Shown here piece after piece: positions 16,762 through 26,812 of a stretch of DNA of 64,000 bases. The stretch is from positions 3,946,001 to 4,010,000 of the forward strand of contig NZ_CP049017.1 of NCBI RefSeq assembly GCF_014236795.1. The letters run 5' to 3'. The notes beneath the pieces are model-generated. The model worked only from the letters and a program-made list of their open reading frames with translations, was not told the origin of the DNA and did no database searches. The DNA comes from Xanthomonas theicola (GTDB lineage Bacteria > Pseudomonadota > Gammaproteobacteria > Xanthomonadales > Xanthomonadaceae). Made by a program: the position numbers and the translations under genes. Positions within the stretch are counted from its first letter, which is position 1. Each line of letters opens with the position of its first letter.

Positions 16762-19700
16762 ATGCACGCCCCTCCCACGTCCGACTTCCGCCTGTATCCG
16801 TCCAATGCGCTGGACACCCTGGCCGCCCTGCTCGCCGAGGAACTGCGCCGGCCGGCGCCGGAGCAGCCGCTGCTGGCGCCGGAGGTGGTGTTGATCCCGC
16901 AGGTGGCGATGCGCCGCTGGCTGCAGTCCACGCTGGCCGCCGCGCATGGCGTGGCCGCCAACCTGGAATTCCTCACCCCCGGCGAGTTCGTCGCGCGCGC
17001 GCTGCAGGCCAATCTGGGTCCGGCCGACGACGATCTCGACCTGGCCACCACCCAGTGGCGGCTGTACCAGGCACTGCAGGCCGATCTCGGCAGCGACCCG
17101 GCGCTGGCGCCGCTGGCCGGCTATCTGGCCGACGGCGATGCGCTCAAGCCGTGGGCGCTGGCCGGCGAGTTGGGCGGAGTGTTCGAGAAGTACCAGGCCT
17201 GGCGCCGCGACTGGCTGCTGCGCTGGGAAGGCGGCGCCGACGCGGACGATCCGCAGGCGCGGCTGTGGCGCCGCATCGCCGGCGGCCGCCAGTACCGCGC
17301 GCGCCGCATCGGCCAGTACCTGGACCGCTTCGCGCGGCCCGACGGCCCGCTGCCGCAGGGACTGCCACGGCGGCTGTTCGCCTTCGCCGTGCTCAACGTG
17401 TCCCCGGACGTGCTGCGCGTGCTCGCCACCCAGGCGCGGGTGGGCACGCTGCACTTCTACCTGCCCACCCCGACCCAGGGCTACTGGGGCGACCTGCAGA
17501 CGCTGTGGCAGCGCCGCCAGCAGAACGGGGCGACCGACCTGTTCGCCGCGCAGGTACAGGAAAACCCGCTGCTGCAGGCCTGGGGCGCGGCCGGGCGCGA
17601 CTTCATGGCCCTGGTCGGCGACTACGAGGTGGTGCACCCGCTGGCCGAGATCGCGGTCTATGCCGATCCGCTGGCGTCCGGCGCCCGCCCGCTCGCCGAC
17701 GATGGTCTCGGCGACAGCCTGCTGCGGCGCATGCAGAGCGACCTGTTCCAGCGGCGTGCGCCCGCCATGCCGGCGCCGCTGCCGGCCGTGGACCTGGCCG
17801 ACCCGAGCCTGCAGGTGCATGCCTGCCATACCCGGTTGCGCGAATTGCAGGTGCTGCACGACCAGCTGCGCGCGCTGCTGGAGGACCCGCGCTTCGAACC
17901 GCCGCTGCAGCCGCGCGAGATCGCGGTGCTGGCGCCGGACATCGACCCGTACGTGCCGTACCTGGATGCGGTGTTCGGCGGCCACGGCAGCGACGACGCG
18001 CTGCCCTACGCCCTGGCCGACGCCAGCCCGCTGGCCAGCGAGCCGCTGGCCGAGGTGTTCCTGACCCTGCTCGGCCTGCCGCTGTCGCGCTTCGGCCTGC
18101 ACGAGATCCTCGACCTGCTGGCCAGCGCGCCGATCGCCGAGGCCGCCGGCCTGGATGAGGCCGCGCTGGACCGCCTGCGCGGCTGGCTGCACGCCGCCGG
18201 CGCGCGCTGGGGCCTGGACGCGGCGCACCGCCGCCAGCACCAGGCGCCCGCCGACGACGCCTACACCTGGCGCTTCGCGCTGGACCGGCTGCTGCTCGGC
18301 CACGCCAGCGGCGCCGAGGACGACATCGCCGGCGTGGCGCCATGGCCGCAGCTGGAAGGCAGCGCGCTGCTGGCGCTGGACACGCTGCTGCGGTTGTTGC
18401 GCGTGCTGGACCATCACCAAGCCGCGCTGGCCGAGCCGACGGCCCCGGCGGACTGGCGCGAATGCCTGCTCGGCCTGCTCGATGCGCTGATCCCGCAGGC
18501 GCCGTCGGCGCCGCGCGCGCAACGCGCGCTGGAGCGGTTGCGCACCCTGATCGACCAGTTCGCCCGCGACGCGGCGCGCGCCGACTACGCCGGCAAGGTC
18601 CCGGCCGAGGTGGTGCGCGCGCATTTCGCCGCGGTGCTGGGCGAATCGGACGCACGCGCGCCGCTGCTCACCGGCGGCATCAGCTTCGGCCGCATGGTGC
18701 CGATGCGGCTGCTGCCGTTCCGCGCGATCTGCCTGCTCGGCATGAACGACGGCGACTTCCCGCGCCGCGACCCGGCCGCCGGACTCAACCGCCTCACCGC
18801 CGAACTGGGCAGCGAACGCCGCCGCCACGGCGACCGCTCCACCCGCGAGGACGACCGCTTCCTGTTCCTGCAGCTGTTCGCTTCGGCGCAGGACGTGTTC
18901 TACCTCAGCTACCTCGGCGCCGATGCGCGCGACGGCAGCGTGCGCGAGCCGTCGCTGCTGGTCAGCGAACTGCTGGCCAGCGCCGCGCAGTACCACGCCG
19001 ATCCCAAGGCCATCGACACGCTCGTGGTGCGGCATCCGTCGCAACCGTTCGCCGCCGCCGCGTTCGGCGCGCTCGGCGAGGACGGCGCCGACCCGCGCCG
19101 CTTCAGCTATCGCCGGCAGTGGCGGCCGGCGGTGGACAGCCTGGCCGGGCAGCGCCAGGCGCTGGCGCCGTGGGTGGCCGCGGCCTTGCCCGCGGACGAC
19201 ATGGCGGTGCCGACGAGCCTGGCGATCGACGACCTGCGCCGCCTGTTCGCCGACCCGGCCGGGCAGTTCCTGCACCATCGCCTGGGCATGCGCCTGCCCG
19301 ACCCGGCCGGCGAGGACAGCGACCTGGAGCCGCTGCTGGCGCCGGGCAGCGGGCTGGAACAGCACGACTTGCAGCAACAGGTGTTGGAAGCGGTGCTGAG
19401 CGGCGCCACCGACGCGCTGTACGCCCGCCTGCGCGCGCGCGCGCTGCTGCCGTCCGGCCCGCTGGGCCGGCACCTGCTCGACGAGCGCCTACGCCAGCTG
19501 CGCCCGTATGCGCAGGCGTTCGCGCAGTGGCGCGGCGACGCATCGGCGCAGTCGCCGCGGTTGCAGGTGCGGATCGACGGCATCGACGTGCACGGCCGGC
19601 TGCCCGGCCGCTACCCGAACGGCGTGGGGCGGTTGCAGGTCGGTGCCCCCGGTGGCCGCGCAGCGATCCGCCACGGCCTGGAATGGCTGCTGTTGCGCGC

Positions 19701-20175
19701 CGCCGGAGAACGCGTGCCGTACGTGCGCTTCTTCGAGCACGACGACGGCCTCGGCCCGCATCCGATGGACGGCGACGCGTTGCAACCGCTGCCGCAGGCG
19801 CAAGCGCAGGCGGCGCTGGCCGAGCTGTTGCGGCTGTACCGGCAGGGCCTGCAGGCGCCGCTGGCGTTCGCCCCGTACAGCAGCTGGAAGTACTACCAGG
19901 CCGCGCGCGACGACGATCTCGACAAGGCGATCAAGGACGCCGCCACGCAGTGGCGGGCCAGCTTCGGCTGGAGCGAAGCGGCGTCGCCTGAACTGCGCCT
20001 GGTCCACCGCGGCCGCGATCCGTTTGCCGATGCGCAGCGCTTCGCCGACTTCGCCGCCACCAGCCACCGGCTGTATTGCCTGCTCGAACGCGGCAGCGCC
20101 GACAGCGTGCTCGATCCGGCGCGACTGGCCGAGAGCTGGCGCCACTGGCGCGGCGCGCAGGAGGAGGCCGAATGA
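16762..20175 (+). CDS. recC: Exodeoxyribonuclease V gamma subunit, RecC
   Basis: A 1137-residue protein with RecC landmarks: N-terminal LYPSNALDTLAALL and VLIPQVAMRRWLQ, the inactivated helicase-like middle (LPYALADASPLASEPLAEVF), and GGISFGRMVPMRLLPFRAIC with LLGMNDGDFPRRD. The nuclease-like C-terminus is degenerate, as expected. RecC recognises Chi in the RecBCD helicase-nuclease. The ATG at 16762 is chosen because upstream in-frame codons cover decayed IS sequence and lack conservation. It overlaps recB by four bases (ATGA). Confidence 0.92.
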   Translation: MHAPPTSDFRLYPSNALDTLAALLAEELRRPAPEQPLLAPEVVLIPQVAMRRWLQSTLAAAHGVAANLEFLTPGEFVARALQANLGPADDDLDLATTQWRLYQALQADLGSDPALAPLAGYLADGDALKPWALAGELGGVFEKYQAWRRDWLLRWEGGADADDPQARLWRRIAGGRQYRARRIGQYLDRFARPDGPLPQGLPRRLFAFAVLNVSPDVLRVLATQARVGTLHFYLPTPTQGYWGDLQTLWQRRQQNGATDLFAAQVQENPLLQAWGAAGRDFMALVGDYEVVHPLAEIAVYADPLASGARPLADDGLGDSLLRRMQSDLFQRRAPAMPAPLPAVDLADPSLQVHACHTRLRELQVLHDQLRALLEDPRFEPPLQPREIAVLAPDIDPYVPYLDAVFGGHGSDDALPYALADASPLASEPLAEVFLTLLGLPLSRFGLHEILDLLASAPIAEAAGLDEAALDRLRGWLHAAGARWGLDAAHRRQHQAPADDAYTWRFALDRLLLGHASGAEDDIAGVAPWPQLEGSALLALDTLLRLLRVLDHHQAALAEPTAPADWRECLLGLLDALIPQAPSAPRAQRALERLRTLIDQFARDAARADYAGKVPAEVVRAHFAAVLGESDARAPLLTGGISFGRMVPMRLLPFRAICLLGMNDGDFPRRDPAAGLNRLTAELGSERRRHGDRSTREDDRFLFLQLFASAQDVFYLSYLGADARDGSVREPSLLVSELLASAAQYHADPKAIDTLVVRHPSQPFAAAAFGALGEDGADPRRFSYRRQWRPAVDSLAGQRQALAPWVAAALPADDMAVPTSLAIDDLRRLFADPAGQFLHHRLGMRLPDPAGEDSDLEPLLAPGSGLEQHDLQQQVLEAVLSGATDALYARLRARALLPSGPLGRHLLDERLRQLRPYAQAFAQWRGDASAQSPRLQVRIDGIDVHGRLPGRYPNGVGRLQVGAPGGRAAIRHGLEWLLLRAAGERVPYVRFFEHDDGLGPHPMDGDALQPLPQAQAQAALAELLRLYRQGLQAPLAFAPYSSWKYYQAARDDDLDKAIKDAATQWRASFGWSEAASPELRLVHRGRDPFADAQRFADFAATSHRLYCLLERGSADSVLDPARLAESWRHWRGAQEEAE

Positions 20176-23100
20176 ACGCTGCGCGCACCGACGACCCGTA
20201 CCTGACCCTGCCGCTGCACGGCGTGCGCCTGATCGAGGCCAGCGCCGGCACCGGCAAGACCTTCACCCTGGCCACCCTGTTCACCCGGCTGGTGGTGGAG
20301 CGCGGACTGCGCGTCGGCCAGATCCTCGCGGTCACCTTCACCGAGGCCGCCACCCAGGAACTGCGCCGGCGCATCCGCGAGCGCCTGGCGTTGGCGGCGA
20401 CGCTGGTGCCTACCGCTGCTTCTGTAGGAGCGGCTTCAGCCGCGACAGAGAGCATGGACGACCCGTCGCCCACCGGGATCGCCGACGCCTCGTCGCGGCT
20501 GAAGCCGCTCCTACAGGAAGCGCCGGACGCCGCACTCACCCGCGCCATCCTCCACGCGCATCTGGCCGCCAGCGAAGACACCCCCGCCGCCCTGCGCCGG
20601 CGCCTGCAGCAGGCGGTGGAGGAAATCGACCTCGCCGCCATCTCCACCATCCACGGCTTCTGCGCGCGGGTGCTGCGCGAACACGCGCTGGAGAGCGGCC
20701 AGACCTTCGCCGCGCCCGAATTGCTGGGCAACGACCGCGACCTGTTGGGCGAAGTCGCCGCCGACCTATGGCGCGCGCGCGGGGCCGATGCGGCGCTGGC
20801 CGAGGATCTGCTCGCACTGTGGCCGGGTGGGCCGGCGACCTTGGCCGGCGACCTGCGCGAACTGGTGCGGCATCCGCCGTTGTTGCCTGCGGCTGCGGCG
20901 CCGTCGCCCGACCCGTCCGCGGCGCGCCAGGCCGCCGCGCAGGCGCTGGTCGCGGCGCTGCGCGAGCACGGCGACCAGGCCTACGGGGCCATCGCCGCCG
21001 CATTCGACGAAAAGGTGTTCGACGGCCGCCGCGCGCGCCGCCCCAGTTTCGACAAGGCATTCGAGCAGCTGTGGCAAGGCAGCGCCGAGGCGCATTGGGT
21101 GCTGGACGGCGGCGGCCACCTCGACAAGCTGCTGCCGTCGCGCCTGCGCGCGTTCTGCAAGGACGGCGCGCACGACCGCGTGCCGTGCTCGCCGCTGTTC
21201 GACGCATTGGAGACCTGGCGGCAGACCGACCTGCAGGTGCGGCAGTGGCAGCTGCAGCGCCGCATTCGCCTGCTGCATGCGCTGCGCGACGATGCAGTGG
21301 CGCGGCTGGCCTCGCTCAAGCGCCGGCGTCGCGTGCAGACCTACGACGACCTGGTCGACGGCGTGGCCCGTGCGCTGCAGGGCCCGCAGGGCGGGGCGCT
21401 GGCGCAGCGCCTGCGCGCGCAGTACGCGATCGCGCTGGTGGACGAGTTCCAGGACACCGACGAGCGGCAGTGGTCGATCTTCTCCACCGTGTTCGGCGCC
21501 GACGCCGCAGACCGGGGCGGCGCACTGGACCCGTCGTCCGGCGGCGACGCGCCGGCGCGCTTGCTGGCCCTGATCGGCGATCCCAAACAGGCGATCTACG
21601 GTTTCCGCGGCGGCGACGTGCGCACTTATCTGGCCGCGGCGGCCACTGCCGAGCGGGCGCCGCCGCTGGGCCACAACTTCCGCTCGCGCCCCGGCGTGCT
21701 GGCGGCGATCGATGCGCTGTACGCGCAGGCCGGCTATGCCGAGGCCTTCCTCACCGATGGCATCGCCTTCCACCCGGTGCAGCCGGGCGCCAAGCGCGCG
21801 GACGCCGACCTGCAGCGCGCCGGCGCCGCCGCACCGGCGCTGACCCTGTGGCGCGCGCCGGAACCGCCGGCTTCTCCGCCGGCCGCGTCGGCAATCAAGA
21901 AGACCTCTCCCGGCAAACCCGGTTGGAACTCGGGGCGCTCGCATGCGATCTGCACCGACGCCTGTGTTGCTGCGATCCATGGGTGGTTGGCCGCCGGCGG
22001 TGCCGGCGAGGCGACTGTTCTGGGGCGTCCCGTACAGGCCGGCGACATTGCGGTGCTGGTGCGCGATCACAAACAGGCCGCCCGTATCCAACAGGCGCTG
22101 GGCGCGGTCGGCATTCCCGCGGTGGCTGCCGGCAAACAGAGCATATTTGCGACCGACCAGGCGCTGGAACTTTCGACCCTGCTGCAGGCGCTGCTCGACC
22201 CCGGCGACGACAGCCGCCTGCGCGCGGCACTGGCGACGCTGCTGATCGGCGAAGACGCCGCCGCGCTCGCCGCGCTCGAACACGACGGCGAGCGCCACCG
22301 GCGCTGGCAGCAGCAGGCCCTGGACTGGCGCGAGCGCTGGCAGCGCGGCGGGCCGCTGGCGCTGGTCGGCGACCTCGGCGCCGCGCACGCGCAACGCCTG
22401 CTCGCCCTGGCCGACGGCGAGCGCCGCCTGACCAACTACCTGCAATTGGCCGAACTGCTGCAAGAGGCCGATACCCGCGCCTTGGGACCGCATGGGCTGG
22501 TCGACTGGCTGGCGCGCCGGATCGCAGGCGCCGACCAGGACGACGAGACCCAGCAACTGCGCCTGGAATCGGATGCGCGCCGCGTGCAGATCGTCACCCT
22601 GCACAAGAGCAAGGGCCTGGAGTATCCGCTGGTGTTCCTGCCCTACGTCGGCATCGGCCGCAGCGAGCGCGGCGCCGGCCGCCACTGCGTCGTGCATGCG
22701 CCGCCGCGCGGCCGGCAACTGCACTGGAACACTTCGAAGTGGAGCGGAGGCAACGACGATCCGGCCTGGAGCGCCGCCGAGACGACATGGCAACAGGAAC
22801 GGCGCGCCGAGGACGCGCGCCTGCTCTACGTCGGCTTGACCCGCGCCGAGCATGCGCTGTGGATCGCCGCCGGGCCGTTCCACCAGCACGCGCGCAGCGC
22901 GCTGGCGGCCATGGTCGGGGACCTGGATACGTTGCAGGCCGCGGCGGCGGAAGGCGCGATCGTCATCGACACCACCCCGCCGCCGGCCGACCTGCCGCGC
23001 CTGCCGTTGGCCGACGCCATCCAGGTGCCGCCGGCGCGCGTGGCGCAGCGCCACGTGGCGGCGGAGTGGTGGGTGTACAGCTTCACCCAACTGGCCAACG

Positions 23101-23972
23101 CCGATGCCGGCAGCGGCGCCGCCGCGATGGCCAGCGCCACCGTCGCCGGCAGCGGCGGCAGCGACGAGCCCTCCGCCAGCGAAACGATGGCGGCAGCGGT
23201 GGATATCGAAGCGTTCGACCGGCGCTTCGCCGGCAACCGCTTTGGCGTGGCGATGCACGAGGTGTTGGAGCGCTGCGATTTCGCCGCCTGGCGCGACTGG
23301 CGCCCCGGCCAGCCGGCGCCGGGCGGGCAGGCCGCGGCGATCGTCGACGCGCTGCAGCGCGGCGGCTACGCCCAGGACGAACTGGACGACGGCACCGCCA
23401 TGCTCACCGGCCTGGTCGGCCACACCCTCACCGTGGCGCTGCCCGAAGGCACCTGCCTGGCCGCGGTGCCCGAGCCGCAGCGCCGCAACGAGATGGAGTT
23501 CCACTTCGCAATGCGGCCCACCCGCGTCGACGCGCTGCTGGCGCTGCTGCACCGCTTCGGGCTGGTCGGCGCGCGCCAGGCGTTCGGCGCGCGCCAGCGC
23601 CTGGAGGGCCTGATGACCGGCCTGATCGATCTCACCTACCGCCACGACGGGCGCTGGTACCTGCTCGACTACAAGTCCAACCGCCTGCCCGGCTACGACC
23701 CCGCTGCGCTGGCCCGCGCGATGGCGCACAGCGAGTACGACCTGCAGGCGCTGATCTACACCGTGGCGCTGCACCGCTGGCTGCGCTTGCGCCTGGGCGC
23801 GGGCTACGACTACGCCCGCGACGTCGGCGGCGTGCGCTACCTGTTCTGCCGCGGCCTGGACGCCACCCGCTCGCCCTCGCCGGGCATGCACGCCTGGCGC
23901 TTCGACCCGGCGCTGGTGGACGGCGTGGACGCCCTGTTCGCCGGCCGCGCGCTGCCGGAGGCGGCGGCATGA
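20172..23972 (+). CDS. recB: Exodeoxyribonuclease V beta subunit, RecB
   Basis: A 1266-residue UvrD-type helicase with a C-terminal nuclease. Seen are Walker A EASAGTGKTFTLA (residues 22-34), VTFTEAATQELRRRI, the DExx box LVDEFQDTDERQWSIF, LIGDPKQAIYGFRGGD, VQIVTLHKSKGLEYPLVF, and the nuclease residues in VAMHEVLERCDF and YLLDYKSNRLPGY. A palindromic REP element (20422-20516) is read through in frame and inserts about 31 residues after ERLALAA, at residues ~84-115, with no stop. Whether the enlarged loop is tolerated is not known, but both flanks are conserved and the rest is intact. Coupled to recC and recD by ATGA overlaps. Confidence 0.92.
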   Translation: MNAARTDDPYLTLPLHGVRLIEASAGTGKTFTLATLFTRLVVERGLRVGQILAVTFTEAATQELRRRIRERLALAATLVPTAASVGAASAATESMDDPSPTGIADASSRLKPLLQEAPDAALTRAILHAHLAASEDTPAALRRRLQQAVEEIDLAAISTIHGFCARVLREHALESGQTFAAPELLGNDRDLLGEVAADLWRARGADAALAEDLLALWPGGPATLAGDLRELVRHPPLLPAAAAPSPDPSAARQAAAQALVAALREHGDQAYGAIAAAFDEKVFDGRRARRPSFDKAFEQLWQGSAEAHWVLDGGGHLDKLLPSRLRAFCKDGAHDRVPCSPLFDALETWRQTDLQVRQWQLQRRIRLLHALRDDAVARLASLKRRRRVQTYDDLVDGVARALQGPQGGALAQRLRAQYAIALVDEFQDTDERQWSIFSTVFGADAADRGGALDPSSGGDAPARLLALIGDPKQAIYGFRGGDVRTYLAAAATAERAPPLGHNFRSRPGVLAAIDALYAQAGYAEAFLTDGIAFHPVQPGAKRADADLQRAGAAAPALTLWRAPEPPASPPAASAIKKTSPGKPGWNSGRSHAICTDACVAAIHGWLAAGGAGEATVLGRPVQAGDIAVLVRDHKQAARIQQALGAVGIPAVAAGKQSIFATDQALELSTLLQALLDPGDDSRLRAALATLLIGEDAAALAALEHDGERHRRWQQQALDWRERWQRGGPLALVGDLGAAHAQRLLALADGERRLTNYLQLAELLQEADTRALGPHGLVDWLARRIAGADQDDETQQLRLESDARRVQIVTLHKSKGLEYPLVFLPYVGIGRSERGAGRHCVVHAPPRGRQLHWNTSKWSGGNDDPAWSAAETTWQQERRAEDARLLYVGLTRAEHALWIAAGPFHQHARSALAAMVGDLDTLQAAAAEGAIVIDTTPPPADLPRLPLADAIQVPPARVAQRHVAAEWWVYSFTQLANADAGSGAAAMASATVAGSGGSDEPSASETMAAAVDIEAFDRRFAGNRFGVAMHEVLERCDFAAWRDWRPGQPAPGGQAAAIVDALQRGGYAQDELDDGTAMLTGLVGHTLTVALPEGTCLAAVPEPQRRNEMEFHFAMRPTRVDALLALLHRFGLVGARQAFGARQRLEGLMTGLIDLTYRHDGRWYLLDYKSNRLPGYDPAALARAMAHSEYDLQALIYTVALHRWLRLRLGAGYDYARDVGGVRYLFCRGLDATRSPSPGMHAWRFDPALVDGVDALFAGRALPEAAA
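20422..20516. repeat. REP-like palindromic element inside the recB coding sequence
   Basis: Two 25-base arms, CTGTAGGAGCGGCTTCAGCC plus GCGAC (20422-20446) and its exact inverse (20492-20516), flank a 45-base spacer. This arrangement (paired inverted REP units) is the interspersed palindrome family common between genes in xanthomonads and stenotrophomonads. Two degenerate relatives lie at 55703 and 60125. Here it lies in an ORF and is translated. Confidence 0.85.
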
Positions 23973-25912
23973 CCGTGTTCGATACCCTGCAGCGCAGCGG
24001 CGCCCTGCGCAGTCTCGACCTCGCCTTCGCCCAGACCCTGCAGCGGCTGGCCCCGGACACCGGCGCCGAGGTGCTGGCCGGCGCCGCGCTGGCCTCGCTG
24101 GCCGTGGCCAGCGGCCATGCCGGCCTGGACCCGGCCCGCGCCGGCGTGCTGCTGGACACCCGCGACGGCCCCGCCCCGGCCCTGCCCGACCCGGCCGACT
24201 GGCAGCGCGCGCTGGCCGCCTCGCGCTGGGTCGCCCAGCCCGCGCCGGAAGATCCCGCCGCCGCCTGCCCGTTGGTGCTGGAACACGGCCTGCTCTACCT
24301 GCGCCGCTACCGCGAATACGAGCGCCGCCTGGCGCAGGGCCTGCGCCGGCTCGCCGCCCAGCCGCTGCCGGCCGCCGACGCCGCGCCGCTGGCGCCGCTG
24401 TTCGCCCGGCTGTTCCCGCACGCCGCCGCCGGCCACGACCGCCAGGCCCAGGCTGCCGCGCTGGCCCTGCGCCGCGCGCTGCTGCTGGTCACCGGCGGTC
24501 CCGGCACCGGCAAGACCACCACCATCGCGCGTCTGCTGCTGCTGCGCATCGCTCAGGCGCAGTCGGCCGGCACTCCCGCGCCGCGCATCGCCCTGGCCGC
24601 GCCCACCGGCCGCGCCGCCGAGCGCATGGCCGGGAGCCTGCGCAGCGCCGTGGCGCGCGCGCTCGACGACGGCGTGGACCCGGCCCTGGCCGAGGCCCTG
24701 CCGCCCGGCGCCAGCACCCTGCATCGCCTGCTCGGCGTCATCCCCGACCTGCCACGCTTCCGTCACGATGCGGACAACCCACTGGCGCTGGACCTGATCG
24801 TCGTCGACGAAGCCTCGATGGTGGACCTCCCCCTGATGTGCAGGCTGGTCGAGGCCGTCGCCGACGGCACCCAGTTGATCCTGCTCGGCGACGCCGACCA
24901 GCTGCCCTCGGTCGAGGCCGGCGACGTGCTCGCCGCCATCCTGCAGGCGGCCGGCGCGGGCGATGCCCTGCAGCCGGACGACGCCCAGGCCCTGCAGCCG
25001 CTGCTCGGCAGCGCGCCCAGCGGCAGCCGGCCCCCCGACACCCGCAGCGGCGGCCTGGCCGGCCACCGCGTGCACCTGCTGCGCGGCTACCGCCAGGCCC
25101 AGGGTTTCGCGCTCGCCCCGCTGGCCGACGCCGTGCGCGCCGGCGATGTCGAACGCAGCCTGGCCCTGCTGCGCGGCGGCGCGCTGGCCGGCGTGCACTT
25201 CCACGAAGACAGCGACGACCCCCTGCAGGCCCACCGCGACCCCCTGCTCGCGCACTGGCGCGCCCTGGCCGGCGCCGCCGACCCGGCCGCCGCCCTGCGC
25301 GACGCCGGCCGCGTGCGCCTGCTCACCGCCGTGCGCGCCGGCCCACAGGGCGCGCGCGGCCTCAACGCCCGCATCGAGCAACTGCTGACCGAGAGCGGCA
25401 GCGGCGCGTGCCGCCTCGGCGCCGCCTCGCCCTGGTTCCACGGCCGTCTGCTGCTGATTACCGAGAACAGCTACCGCCACGGCCTGTTCAACGGCGATGT
25501 CGGCATCTGCCTGCGCAGCGAAGCGAGCCCCGCTTCGGGGCGCGACGGATACGGCGCCCTCGTCGCCTGGTTCGAAGGCGAGGGCGACGGCCAGGTCCGC
25601 GGCTTCCACCCCGCCGCACTGCCCGCGCACGAGAGCGCCTTCGCCATGACCGTGCACAAGGCCCAGGGCAGCGAGTTCGACGAGGTTTGGCTGCAACTGC
25701 CCACCCGCCACGCCCGCGTGCTCAGCCGCGAGCTGGTCTATACCGGCCTCACCCGCGCCCGCTGCACCCTGCACCTGGCCGGCAGCGAGGCGGTGCTGCG
25801 CGCCGCGCTGGCGCGGCATGCGGCGCGGATTTCGGGGTTGGCGTGGCGGCTGGGGGCAGAGGCGATGCAGCCTGCCGAAGTGGTCGTGCCGGTCCAGGGT
25901 TCGCTGTTCTGA
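23969..25912 (+). CDS. recD: Exodeoxyribonuclease V alpha subunit, RecD
   Basis: A 647-residue SF1B helicase: N-terminal RecD domain, Walker A GGPGTGKTTT (residues 176-185), IALAAPTGRAAERM, the DExx box LIVVDEASMVDLPLM, LLGDADQLPSVEAGDVL, and the C-terminal AFAMTVHKAQGSEFDEV and ELVYTGLTRAR motifs. RecD is the 5'-3' motor of RecBCD and controls nuclease activity. It starts in an ATGA overlap with recB, so recCBD form one coupled operon. In E. coli the order is recC-ptrA-recB-recD; ptrA is absent here. Confidence 0.93.
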   Translation: MTVFDTLQRSGALRSLDLAFAQTLQRLAPDTGAEVLAGAALASLAVASGHAGLDPARAGVLLDTRDGPAPALPDPADWQRALAASRWVAQPAPEDPAAACPLVLEHGLLYLRRYREYERRLAQGLRRLAAQPLPAADAAPLAPLFARLFPHAAAGHDRQAQAAALALRRALLLVTGGPGTGKTTTIARLLLLRIAQAQSAGTPAPRIALAAPTGRAAERMAGSLRSAVARALDDGVDPALAEALPPGASTLHRLLGVIPDLPRFRHDADNPLALDLIVVDEASMVDLPLMCRLVEAVADGTQLILLGDADQLPSVEAGDVLAAILQAAGAGDALQPDDAQALQPLLGSAPSGSRPPDTRSGGLAGHRVHLLRGYRQAQGFALAPLADAVRAGDVERSLALLRGGALAGVHFHEDSDDPLQAHRDPLLAHWRALAGAADPAAALRDAGRVRLLTAVRAGPQGARGLNARIEQLLTESGSGACRLGAASPWFHGRLLLITENSYRHGLFNGDVGICLRSEASPASGRDGYGALVAWFEGEGDGQVRGFHPAALPAHESAFAMTVHKAQGSEFDEVWLQLPTRHARVLSRELVYTGLTRARCTLHLAGSEAVLRAALARHAARISGLAWRLGAEAMQPAEVVVPVQGSLF

Positions 25913-26416
25913 TGAAGCCCAACCGGCGCGATGATGGGAGCACCTACGGCAAGACAGCCCCGACGCTTGAATGGGCGGCGATGGCCGGAGCGAAGACGCT
26001 TCCTCCGCTTCAGTTGCTCCAAATTTTCGAATAACTGCCGCTGGCGGCGCGCGGTGGAGAAAGCAACGGGACTAAGAGCCTTGTCGCATCCCGGCCGATC
26101 ATCTGGCCGCTTATGGAACAGGATTGGATGCTCCTGGTACCCGTTCTTCATGGCCTGCACAGGCGTTTTGCTGCCCAGCGCCGACTGCGGCAATGGGTGG
26201 TTGCGCGGTTCTCATGCGCGCTCGCATCGCCGCTCGCTGCCATCGTCGGCCAGGGGCCAGGAGGGCCGATCGCGAACGATCGGGTTGGAACTGGACGCAA
26301 TTCATTGCCATGATCCGGCCTGTGCACGGGAACTTGCCGCCAAGGCGCAGCGTCGCAGGCGCATGTTCCTGCGACCGGGCGGAAGTCGCGCGCCAATCGG
26401 GAATCGGTTTGCGGCT
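25913..26416. other. Intergenic region between recD and the EF-hand gene
   Basis: About 500 bases hold no convincing gene. A 40-codon ORF that overlaps the recD stop by ATGA (MKPNRRDDGSTYGKTAP) has no recognisable relatives and ends at about 26034. Longer ORFs on both strands lack codon bias and start sites. No clear terminator hairpin with a T-run was seen. Confidence 0.5.
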
Positions 26417-26812
26417 TCACCGCGGCGGCGCCGCCAATTCTTTGGCGCTGAGGTAGCCGTCGCCATCGCTGTCCTGCTTGCGGAAACGCGCGGTCAAGGC
26501 GGCCTGGTGCTGCGCGCGGGTGATCGGCTTGCCGCGGCCGCCCGGGAGCTCGGCAGCGCTGAGCACGCCGTCATGATCGGCGTCGCGGGCGTCGAAGGCG
26601 TAGCTCATCCACGCCAAGTATTCGTCCAGGCCGACGCGGCCGTCGCCGTCGCGGTCCATGCGTTGCAGATAGCTCCCCGCGGTATCGACGACTTGCACAC
26701 TGGCCGCGGCGATCGCGCCGCTCGGCGCGGCCAGCATGACCAGCGCTGCCATGAACGCCGAACGCCGCACGAGGCGGCGTTCGCGAAGCGGCTGCGGGAA
26801 GCCGCAGGTCAT
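26417..26812 (-). CDS. EF-hand calcium-binding protein with signal peptide
   Basis: A 131-residue protein. A hydrophobic signal segment (AFMAALVMLAAPSGAIAAA) follows a basic N-terminus, so it is probably exported. Three EF-hand loops are visible: DRDGDGRVGLDE, DADHDGVLSAAE and DSDGDGYLSAKE, each with Asp at positions 1, 3 and 5 and an acidic residue at 12. Ca2+ binding is therefore well supported; the role is unknown. The start overlaps the stop of the desaturase gene by ATGA, so the two are probably cotranscribed. The desaturase link may be incidental. Confidence 0.8.
   Translation of the reverse strand: MTCGFPQPLRERRLVRRSAFMAALVMLAAPSGAIAAASVQVVDTAGSYLQRMDRDGDGRVGLDEYLAWMSYAFDARDADHDGVLSAAELPGGRGKPITRAQHQAALTARFRKQDSDGDGYLSAKELAAPPR

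Noticed and set aside
19508..25912. A 2134-codon plus-strand ORF over recC-recB-recD and similar very long antisense ORFs (for example 16387-19473 and 20766-23891, minus)
   Set aside because: They are shadows of recCBD in other frames. High GC removes stop codons; the composition is Arg/Ala/Pro-rich with no domain, while the rec frames carry all helicase motifs.
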